Of a stretch of 64,000 bases of DNA, positions 7,722 through 16,800 are shown in pieces. Below the pieces are notes generated by a model that was not told where the DNA came from, searched no databases, and saw only the letters and a list, made by a program, of their open reading frames with translations. Within the stretch, counting starts at the first letter, position 1; each line of letters opens with the position of its first letter. Location: positions 7,034-71,033 of the forward strand of contig CAYPXR010000041.1 in the NCBI GenBank assembly GCA_964414585.1, read 5' to 3'. This stretch comes from DATEMU01 sp964414585. GTDB taxonomy: Bacteria > Planctomycetota > Phycisphaerae > UBA1845 > UTPLA1. The position numbers and the translations under genes are program-made.

Positions 7722-9214
7722 AGTGTGCCATCCTGGCGGTCTTCAAGCTGGAAGCCCAGATCGGCGAGTTGCGTGCGGATACGGTCGGCGATCTGGAACT
7801 GCCTGGCATCCCTGGCCATTTTTCGAACTTCGATCAACAACTCCATCAGCTTGCCGCAATCTCCGTCCTGACCGGCGGCGGGAAGCGGCTTTTCGACGAG
7901 CAACCCGAGCAGGCGGGAAAGGGTGACGAAGGTCCCGGCGCCGGCGTGCAGGACCATCCGCGCCTGGTCGTTCGGATTCGTTTCGAGCCGGCTGGCGTCG
8001 ATGAAGCGATTGATGTGATTGGCGACGTCGAACAGCACGCCGATGGCGCCCGCCGTGTTGAAATCGTCGTCCATCGCCTCCAGAAAGCGGACCTGCTCGT
8101 CCATGACTTTCTTGGCGAACTCGGTCAAGGCCGGCGTCAGGGTCGTATCACGGATCTGCTCGATCAAAAGTGCCGGCGCGTAAGGGTCGACGCCGAGCGT
8201 CCGGCGCACGCGCTCCAGCAATCGGTAAAAGGTATCGAGCGCCGTTTTCGACGCCGCCAGCGCCTGTTCGGAGAAATCAATCTGCGAGCGATATTGCGAC
8301 TGAAGGATGAGAAACCGCAGCAGCTCCGGCGGATGCTTCTCCAACAAGTTCGAAATCTGCAGCGAACTCATCACCTTTTCAAACTCGGGGTCGGACTTGG
8401 AGATTTTCTTGGTGTTGAAGCGGGTCAGCCCGTGGTGCATCCAATATTTCGCGAAGATCTGCCCGGTGTCGGATTCGGCCTGGGCGATCTCGTTTTCGTG
8501 GTGGGGGAATTTCAGGTCCATCCCACCGCCATGAATGTCGAAGGTCTTGCCCAGCAGTTTCATCGCCATCGCCGAGCACTCGATGTGCCAGCCGGGGCGA
8601 CCCTTGCCCCAGGGAGAGTCGTATTGCACCTCCGCCGGTTCGCCGGGCTTGGCCGCTTTCCACAGGGCAAAATCACCGGGGTTGCGCTTGGCGGATTGCA
8701 CCAGTCCCTCGCGCGTTCCCGCGAATTGTTCGTCCGCCTTGCGATGAGTGAGCTTGCCGTAGTCGGCGTCTTTGCTCACGTCGAAATAGACATCGCCGCC
8801 GGTGACGTAGGCCATGCCCTTGTCGATGAGGCGCTGCGAATGCTCGATGATCTCCTGTATGTTTTCGCTGGCTCGCGGCATGTGGTCGATCGAGCGCACG
8901 CCCAGCGCGGCCATCGCCTCGACGTAGCGATTTTCCAATTCGCGGGCCAGTTCGGTAACGCTCTTGCCGGCCTCGGCGGCGGCGGCGATCAGCTTGTCCT
9001 CGACGTCGGTGACGTTAACGACCCAGGTGACCTGGAAGCCCTTGAACGTCAGGTAGCGCTTGATGACGTCGAAGATGACTGGGCCGACGGCGTGGCCGAT
9101 GTGCGCCGGTTTATAGACCGTGGGACCGCAGAGATAGATGCCGACCTTGCCGGGAGTGACCGGTTGAAACAGCTCTTTTTCGCCGGACAAGGTGTTGTAA
9201 ACGCGTAGTGTCAT
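7706..9214 (-). CDS. cysS: Cysteinyl-tRNA synthetase
   Basis: About 502 aa. The class I signature is HIGH in KPAHIGHAVGP, the KMSKS loop is written KISKSDP, and the Zn-site cysteine is in YLCGPTVY. Other family blocks include WHIECSAMAMKLLG and GGGMDLKFPHHENEIAQAE. It charges tRNA-Cys. The start at 9214 gives the usual MTLRVYNTLSGEKELF N-terminus; an in-frame GTG at 9238 would add 8 residues. It is transcribed with ruvC downstream (16-nt overlap). Confidence 0.96.
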   Translation of the reverse strand: MTLRVYNTLSGEKELFQPVTPGKVGIYLCGPTVYKPAHIGHAVGPVIFDVIKRYLTFKGFQVTWVVNVTDVEDKLIAAAAEAGKSVTELARELENRYVEAMAALGVRSIDHMPRASENIQEIIEHSQRLIDKGMAYVTGGDVYFDVSKDADYGKLTHRKADEQFAGTREGLVQSAKRNPGDFALWKAAKPGEPAEVQYDSPWGKGRPGWHIECSAMAMKLLGKTFDIHGGGMDLKFPHHENEIAQAESDTGQIFAKYWMHHGLTRFNTKKISKSDPEFEKVMSSLQISNLLEKHPPELLRFLILQSQYRSQIDFSEQALAASKTALDTFYRLLERVRRTLGVDPYAPALLIEQIRDTTLTPALTEFAKKVMDEQVRFLEAMDDDFNTAGAIGVLFDVANHINRFIDASRLETNPNDQARMVLHAGAGTFVTLSRLLGLLVEKPLPAAGQDGDCGKLMELLIEVRKMARDARQFQIADRIRTQLADLGFQLEDRQDGTLWRRA

Positions 9215-9267
9215 TCGCGTAGGGTGGGCCGTGCCCACCCATCTCCTATGGTTTGGTTGCGGCTACT

Positions 9268-9771
9268 TTACTGGCGGGCGGCGGTCAGGCCAACCAGGCA
9301 AGTGCAGGCGATGGCTTCGCCCCGGCCGACGGCGTCCAGACCTTCGCCGGTCTTGGCTTTGACGCCGACGCGGTCGAGGGGGAGGCCGAGCAGTTCGGCG
9401 AGGCTTTTGCGGAGGGCGTCCTTGTGGCCGGCGAGCTTGGGCCGCTCGGCGTGAATGACGAGATCGACCTGCTGCACGGCGTAATTTCGATCGCGAACGT
9501 CGGCAAGGACTTGTTTGAGAAGCTCCCGGCTGTCGCAGCCCTTGTACGCCGGGTCGGTGTCGGGAAAGCGATCGCCGATGTCCGGCAGACCGCACGCGCC
9601 GAGCAGCGCGTCCGTCAACGCATGCAGAACGACGTCGCCGTCGCTGTGACCGGCCGAGTGCCTATCGAAAGGGATGTCGATTCCACCGATGCGAAGGGGT
9701 CCGCCTGGCTCGAGCCGGTGCAGGTCGGTGCCGAGGCCGATTCGCGTAATGGGTCGTTCGTTCGGATTCAT
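9268..9771 (-). CDS. ispF: 2-C-methyl-D-erythritol 2,4-cyclodiphosphate synthase
   Basis: 167 aa, the usual length. The metal and substrate signatures are IGLGTDLHRLEPGGPL, the HSDGDVVLHALTDALLGA block, DIGDRFPDTDPAYKG and VKAKTGEGLDAVGRGE. It forms MECDP in the MEP isoprenoid pathway. It lies between dapF and cysS on the same strand. A heptamer hairpin fills the gap to dapF. Confidence 0.96.
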   Translation of the reverse strand: MNPNERPITRIGLGTDLHRLEPGGPLRIGGIDIPFDRHSAGHSDGDVVLHALTDALLGACGLPDIGDRFPDTDPAYKGCDSRELLKQVLADVRDRNYAVQQVDLVIHAERPKLAGHKDALRKSLAELLGLPLDRVGVKAKTGEGLDAVGRGEAIACTCLVGLTAARQ

Positions 9772-9784
9772 GCTGTAATAATAT

Positions 9785-9880
9785 CGAATGGCGAATAGCG
9801 AATGGCGAATAGCGAAAAAAAAGGGCAGCCGCGAGTCTTTCTTCTTTCGCTATTCGCCATTCGCTATTCGCCATTCCCCA
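9785..9880. repeat. Intergenic heptamer inverted repeat reaching into the dapF 3' end
   Basis: The left arm (about 9787-9820) and right arm (about 9845-9875) are inverse complements built from GCGAATA/GCGAATG heptamers. The right arm overlaps the last codons and stop of dapF, so the enzyme now ends in repeat-encoded residues (GEWRIANGE). Confidence 0.85.
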
Positions 9881-10749
9881 TTAAACACTTCCACCGCCGG
9901 GCCGGTCTTGAAGACGCTGTTCGTCGCCTCGTCCCATTCGATGTCGAGGTCGCCGCCGGGAAGGTGCATCAACGCGGATCGTTCGAGGCGGCCTTCCAGC
10001 ACACCGGCGACGAGGACGGAGCAGGCCCCGGTGCCGCAGGCCTGGGTGAGACCGGTGCCGCGCTCCCACGTTCGCATGGTCACTTCGCAGCGCGAGACGG
10101 CCTCGGCGACGTGAACATTGATGCGATTGGGGAAGAGTGGGTGGCGCTCGATGATCGGTCCGAGCCGGGCGAGGTCCATCGCTTCGATGGAGGGCAGAAA
10201 AAAGACGGCGTGCGGGTTGCCCATCGAGACGCAGGTCATCTCGTAGGTGTCGTCGCCCACACGGAGGGGCTGGCGGACGCAGCGTTGCCCCTCGACGGTC
10301 ACGGGAATGTCAGCGGGGTTGAGGATCGGCGAGCCCATGTTGACGCGGACGCGGTCGATCTTGCCGTTGGCGTTGCGAAAGGCGGTCAATTGCAGGACGC
10401 CGCGATCCGTTTGGACGCGAAGGGAGGCTTGAGGCTTGAGACTTGAGGCTTGAGGTTGTCCGAGGCTGCGCTCAATGACGTACTTGGCGACGCAGCGGAT
10501 GCCGTTGCCGCACATCTCGCCGCGCGAGCCGTCGGCGTTGTACATCTCCATGCGAACGTCGGCGGTCGTGCCCTTGGTCGGCGGGAGGATCAGGATGAGC
10601 CCGTCGGCGCCGATGCCCTTGTGGCGATCGCTCATCTTGCGACAGACGGCGGGGGCGTCGAGACCGTCAAGCTTTTGGGTGAAGCCCTCGACGTAGATGT
10701 AGTCGTTGCCGAGGCCGTGCATCTTTGTGAAGCGAAGCGGTGCGTTCAT
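9850..10749 (-). CDS. dapF: Diaminopimelate epimerase carrying a repeat-encoded insertion
   Basis: 299 aa from the ATG at 10749 (MNAPLRFTKMHGLGNDY). The two catalytic cysteines are C80 (EMCGNGIRC) and C238 (QACGTGACS), so the active site is intact. It converts LL-DAP to meso-DAP for peptidoglycan and lysine. Residues about 98-110 (GQPQASSLKPQASL) come from a heptamer repeat at 10424-10454 that is identical to one inside pfaC. It falls between a helix and the next beta strand, probably in a surface loop. The C-terminal nine residues and stop codon are provided by another repeat. Both suggest tolerated in-frame insertions. Confidence 0.95.
   Translation of the reverse strand: MNAPLRFTKMHGLGNDYIYVEGFTQKLDGLDAPAVCRKMSDRHKGIGADGLILILPPTKGTTADVRMEMYNADGSRGEMCGNGIRCVAKYVIERSLGQPQASSLKPQASLRVQTDRGVLQLTAFRNANGKIDRVRVNMGSPILNPADIPVTVEGQRCVRQPLRVGDDTYEMTCVSMGNPHAVFFLPSIEAMDLARLGPIIERHPLFPNRINVHVAEAVSRCEVTMRTWERGTGLTQACGTGACSVLVAGVLEGRLERSALMHLPGGDLDIEWDEATNSVFKTGPAVEVFNGEWRIANGE
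10424..10454. repeat. 31-bp heptamer repeat inside dapF
   Basis: Tandem heptamers of the form GGCTTGA/GACTTGA. The 31 bp are identical to 11289-11319 in pfaC. The element is in frame and encodes QASSLKPQASL on the minus strand. Confidence 0.9.
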
Positions 10750-10769
10750 ATCGAACCCAGTCAATGCTG

Positions 10770-10851
10770 AATAGCGAATGGCGAATAGCGAAGGCCGGAG
10801 CCGAGCGGGCGTCTTTGCTTTCGCCATTCGCCATTCATCATTCGCTATTCT
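10770..10851. repeat. Intergenic heptamer inverted repeat, supplies the pfaC stop
   Basis: The left arm (about 10773-10798) and right arm (about 10818-10849) are imperfect inverse complements of GCGAATA/GCGAATG heptamers. The pfaC stop codon (10838-10840) and its last residues (RENSE) lie in the right arm. Confidence 0.8.
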
Positions 10852-13800
10852 CACGCAATCGGACGCCGAAGTCGAGCATCTCGTAAATGGTAATGCCATC
10901 CACGCTGAGAAAGCCCTTGGCCATGATCGTCGGCGTGGGGCCGTCCTCGCGGCGGGTGATGACGGCCTGGACCTCCACGCGGCGGTTGGTGGGGATGATC
11001 TGGCCGCGATAGGCCCAGGTATGCGGGGAGCCGATGGCGATCGGCTCGAAGCGATGCGTTGCGGCGAGGTCGGGCCAGCGGTCGAGGGCGAAGACCTTGA
11101 GCAATTGCAGGAAGGACTCCAGCCCCAGCGAGCCGGGCCAGACGGGGTCCTGGTAGAAGTGGGCCTTGAAGAACCACGCCGAGGGATCGACGCGGGTCGA
11201 GCCCTGGATGAAGCCGAGGCCGTGCGGACCGCCGTCGGGCAGGAGCACGTCGATGTCGTCGATCATGCGGAAGGCGCGGGCGGGGAGAGAGGCTTGAGGC
11301 TTGAGACTTGAGGCTTGAGTGAATTCCCCAGTGAATGAGTCGTCCGGCGTGAATGGGCGTTCCTCCGGCCAATTGAATTCCTCACTGCGTCGGAGTTTAC
11401 CCGCCGCGGCGGGCGTTTCTGCGTGAGATGGATTGTAAAGTCGCTCTTTGGCGTCGCGGATGCCGACCTGTTGTGCGAGCGAGGCCTTTGAGAAGAAGCC
11501 GAACGACGTCGTGCCGTCATAGACCCGCCGGTCGCCGCGCCAGACCTGCATGTCGAACTGTTCGATGATCATTCCGCCTGCGCGGGAGACGTCGGTCATG
11601 CGCACGCGGATTCGGAGCGTGCCGCAGTCGGCGAAGAGTTCCTCGTGCTGCGTTGCCGTGCCGCCAAGGTTTCGGAAGGAGAGGTCCGTGTCGCTCGTCA
11701 ATGCCGAACCGGCGTAGGCCGCGAGGAAGCCGCAGGGTTGTAGGGCGATTTCCAGCAAGACCGCGAAGGGCATCGACGGCTGGCGGTTCGCCGCGAAGTA
11801 CCACGCATCCGGCGGGACGTCGTATTCGCACTCGATCCATCCGCCGGGCTTGAGCGCGAACGGCTCCGGCTCGACGGATGTCACGCGATCCAGAAAACAA
11901 TAGGGCGGACCCGGCAGCCGCGCGCATTTGCGCTGATGATCGAAGACGCGGTACCGCTCGCCAAAGCAATCCGAGGGGTTGCCGATGCAGAAGGCGAGGA
12001 TTTGTTCACGGGAAAAAACCGGTGAGGACGATTGAATCGTGCTAAAGCCCGGGGCAAGCTTGCCCCGGGCTTTCGGCGAATCATTCGTCGAGCGATTTTT
12101 CCACAGCGATTCCATCCGCTCGCGAGTCGTTCCCGTCATTTGCAGCGACATGTTCGTCATGCGGACGATGGCCTCGCCGTCGGCGTACATCATCGCGTCG
12201 GCCAGCACATACGGCTCCGGCCGGTAGCCGATTTCCTTGGTCTCCACCTGATAGGTGACGATCTTCGTCTTTGGCGTGACCGGGCCGCGGCAGCGAAGGG
12301 AACTGACTACGCCGGCGACCGGCTCGTAGCTGATTTCGCGATCTTCGCCGACCCAGCCCATGCGGAGCAGGAACATTCGCAGCGTGTGAACGCAGCATTC
12401 GTACATCAGCGTGCCGGGCATAACCATGTCGTCGACGAAATGGCACGTCAGGAACCAGTCGTCGGGGTGGATGTCGGCCTCCGCGCGGATGATGCCGAGA
12501 CCGAAACGGCCGCCGTCGGGGTCGAACTCCGTGACGCGGTCGATCAATTTCATGCGACCGCTGGGAAGCTTGAGCGGATCGGTCAGCGGCAATCCGGCGA
12601 ACATTGGCCCGAAGCAGCCGGTGAGGTCGCCGCGTCGTAGCGCCGCAAGATTCGCGTCGTCATACGATTTGACAGACATCGGCACGAGCGGTCGCCAGTC
12701 GGCGGGCCGCTTGCCTTGCGTCGGCGTCATTTCTTCCGGCGTCAATACGATCCCTCGCGAATTACGAATTTCTTCCGCTGTGAAAAAGCCCGCGCAGCCA
12801 TTTCGCATGGTGAGGACCGGCACGCCGTTGATCGTGCCGTCGAACTGGAAGAAGAAAAGGTACGTCTCGCCCTGGCGGACGAATTTTTCGATTCGGATGT
12901 CGTAGCGGATCGTCTCGCCGGGTCGCGGGAGTCCGCGGTGGAAGGTGACCGTCGCGTCGAGGAGGCGGTAGGTTCGAAGGCCCCTGGTGATTTTGTCGAT
13001 GCCAAGATAGGCCGAGAGGAACAGGTCGGCCTGGCCGGCTTCGACGGTGATGCAGATCGGGGCGCGGCCGCCGTCGAGGTACCACGCGTCGGCGAAGACG
13101 TCGTGTTCAGTGACGACGCGGCCGCCGGTCATCGAGCCTTTGTCGCCGTCGATCTCCAGGATGCGATCGACGAGCATCAGGGGTTCATCGGGCAGTCGCA
13201 CCCGCGTCGGATGGTTGTCCACCTCCGCGAATTCAGGTCCGAGCACCTTGGCGACGGAGCCGCGAGCGAATTCCAGGCAAGATTCTCGCGATAGGACCGG
13301 TGCCATCGGAGCCGCGACTGTAAAGGAGCGCCGCGAGACGCTCGAAGGCCCATTCGGCGCTCCCTGACGGTCGCGGCTCTGATCGGCCGCCGGTTCGGCG
13401 AGTGCTGTGGACGCCGCGCCTGAGCCGATCATCGCTTCGAGGACTTGCGATTGAAACGCGAGGGCCGAGGTCATCCCTTCGGAGGCGGTTTCGGAAAATC
13501 GCAAATAGGCCCGATGCGCGGACGCGGCCGCCTCGGTCGTGCGTTCCCATTCGGTCGCAAGGGAACCGCCGTCATATCGAGCGGCGACGGTCGCGGGTTC
13601 CAGAATTTGCGGTGCAGATGGTTGTAACCGTGGCGGTCGTCGTGTCGGTAACGGCGGCGTGGCAGGCATTTGTCCGATTTTCACGACGACGGTTCGCACT
13701 CCTTCATTCTTCTGAGTTGCGGCTTCGCTTTGCGGCGGTCCGAGCAGGAATTCCACATTGATCGGGACGCGTTCGGCGATCAGCGCCGCGGCCAGCCGGA

Positions 13801-16800
13801 AAACATCGCGCACTTCATTGTTGTCGCGTGAAGACGCGGATCTTGCGACGTGCGGCCGGCCCGCGAGAATCTTTCCGATCATTCGCGAGCAGGAGGCCTG
13901 CGGGCCGACTTCGATGAAGAGACGAACGCCGTCGGAGTAGGCCTGCTCAATCAATGCGGGAAAATCGAAGCCGTGCAGGGCCTGCGCGGTGATCGACTCG
14001 GCGGCGCTGGCCCGCGTCACGTCGTAGGCGCGGGCCGACGCGGCGCTGTAATAGCGAACACCGTCCGGCGGCGTGGTTTGTAAGAGGTGCAGCTCGCGGT
14101 AGGGCTCTTCGACCTGTCGCACCGCGTCGAAGTGGACCGTCGGCACGCCGTCGAGCGGCACGGCCCGGCACTTCAATCGACCGGCGACTGCTTCGACGTC
14201 CCTGCGCAATCCGCCAATGACGCACTCCTTCGGCGTGTTGACGATGAGCAGCCGCGCGTGCTCGACGCCTTGCAGCGCCTCTCGCACCGACTCGGCCGGT
14301 CGCCCGACGACGGCGGCGGTCCAATCGACAGCGACGTTCGCCGGCAGCTTCCACGCTGCGCGGAGGGCGTCGCACGGTCCGGCGAGGTCCGTCTTGAAGA
14401 GCGAACTGCGGTTCATGCGATCGAGCATGTCGTCGCGATCGGGCCACGCGCGCAGGGCAAAGAGCCCGGCCGATTCGCCGAGGCTGTAGCCGATGACGGC
14501 CTTCGGATCGAGTCCGAGCCGTCGGAGCAGGTCGCTCACCAATACGCCGTAGGTGACTTGCCGGAAGATTGTGCCGTGGACGTCGTCCGGCGATTCGATG
14601 CCGCAGAACATCTGGCTTTGGAGCCGACGCGTTTCGGCGTCGAGCGTGCGGATGACGTCGGGCCATTGCATCGCAATGGCGCGGCCCATGTCGGGGTAAT
14701 GATTGCCGGAACCGGGAAAGACAAAGGCAAGTTGACCTGAATTGCCGAGAGGCGCGGGGTTGTAGAACGCGCCCTTGCGGCCGTCGAGCGGTCGTTCGGG
14801 ATTCGTCGATAACGACGATCGCGCCACCGACGTTGCCTCCGCCAGTTCAGACTTTGATTCCGCGACAAACGCGATCCCAAGCCGGCGGTCGTGATTTGGC
14901 GGTCGCCGGCGGAGCCAATCGTGAGCGAGGGACATCACGTCGCTCGATCGGCTGTTGATCATCTCTGAGAGTTCGTCGATGCCGGCAATGAGTGTATTGG
15001 CGTCGTCGGCTTCAATGGCGAAGATGGCCGGCGATTCGATTGCTTGCAGAATTGAGCCGACGGATCTTTCAGATTCTTCGAGGATGACGCATTGGCTGTT
15101 GCCGTCGAGAGTCGTCGAGCTCACCGCCGCGCGGCGGGGGCCGTCGACCCGGTCGCGCCACCAGTAGCCTGGGGAATCGGCGTCGTCACTCGGCGGAAGG
15201 ATTTCGTGATGGAGGCTTAGCGCGGCCTTGACGAGCGAGGCCATGCCCTCGGCGGCGCCGCATCGCCCGATTCGCCTGGGAGTGGATTCGCCGGATTCGC
15301 GGAGCGAAATCGAATCGATCGAAACGCCGCCATCCTCGCACGCACGTTCAAATGCGGGCTGCGCGGTTTCTTCGTCGGGGTGATCGGAGGCCGCGCCCGT
15401 GCCGCGAATGACGGCATAGATTCGGTCGCCGGCGGCCTTTGCGTCGGAAAGGCGTTTGAGGATGACGGCCGCCGCGCCGTCTCCGAGCGTATCATCGGCG
15501 CAACCGTTCGATTGGTGGAGCATCGCCGACGTGACGACATTGCGGATGTCGCCGGTCAGATCGACCGCTCCGACGATCGCGGCGTCGATTTCATTTCGCG
15601 CGAGCGCCCGGGCGGCAATCTCGACCGCGCGAAGGCCCGAGGCCTCGTCGCAGGAAACGGCGTAGCTCGGTCCGCCGAGTTGGAATTCGCGGGCGATGCG
15701 GCTGGCGATCATTCCGCCGAGCGCGCCGAGGGTTCGCGCGGCGTTGAGGGCCGGGCCGGCGGCGTCTTTGAGGGCGGCAATCCATTCCTCCATCTCGCAG
15801 TCGTCGAGATCGAAGCCCAGCTTTTCCGCCCACCGACGGGCCTGGCCTTCGATCCACCAGCGCAGGTGGAAGTTGGTCGTGTTGAAATCGAGAGCCATGC
15901 CGATGATCGCGCCGACGCGCGGTCGGCGTTCTCGCAACGGGAGGCCCGCGTCTTCGAGCGCGGCCGCCGCGACGTCGAGCATAAGCATTTGCTGCGGGAG
16001 GACCTCGGGGATTTCCGTCGGCGGCAGGCGATAGCGCCCGATGGGGACGTTCAGGCGTTCAAGGCGGCCGGTTACGGGCTCGCGGCCTTGGAGAGCTTGT
16101 CGGGCGAATTGGTGCAGAGACTCGGCGGCGCCGAAGTGCGTCGCCATTCCGACGATGGCGATGGGATCGTTGGTCTTTTCAGGAATTCTGGCAAGGGCAG
16201 GTTCGCGCGGCGCTCCCTGACGGTCGCGGCTCTGATTTTTTGGCTCCGCAAATTCCTCGACGAGCACATGGGCATTGATGCCGCCGAAGCCGAAGGCGCT
16301 GACGGCCGCACGGCGAGGAGTGTCTTGGTTGCGCTGCGTCCAAGGCTCCGGCGTCGTTTGCACGCGGAACGGGCTGCCTGCTAGGGGGATCACCCGTCCG
16401 CCGTCGCGGTAATTTGCCGATGGCGGAAGCGTCCGTTCACGCATCGCGAGCAGCACTTTGATAAGCCCCGCCGCGCCTGCGCCAGTCAACAAATGGCCGA
16501 TCATCGACTTGACCGATCCGATTGGGCAGCCTCCCGCTCGTGCGCTGATGTTGTTCCAGAGCGTTCGAAGGCTGGCGATCTCCTCCGCATCGCCGGTCGG
16601 GGTGCCGGTTCCGTGACACTCGATAAGATCGACCGCGTCGGGCGACCAACCGGCTTGCACATAGGCCTCGCGCATGGCGCGGAGTTGTCCTTCGGAGTCA
16701 GGGGCGAGCAGGCTGCCGCCGATGTCGTTGGACAGACCGATGCCGCGGATGACGCCGTGGATGCGGTCGCCGTCGCGCATGGCGTCGTCGAGCCGCTTGA

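Noticed and set aside
7769..9208. 479-codon plus-strand frame opposite cysS
   Set aside because: Antisense to a complete cysteinyl-tRNA synthetase; composition is that of a shadow frame.
9662..10114. Small frames starting MANSEWRIA or containing FAIRYSPFAI-like peptides
   Set aside because: They are translations of the GCGAATA/GCGAATG heptamer repeats, not genes.
15380..16384. 334-codon plus-strand frame inside pfaC
   Set aside because: Antisense to conserved KS and CLF-like sequence.
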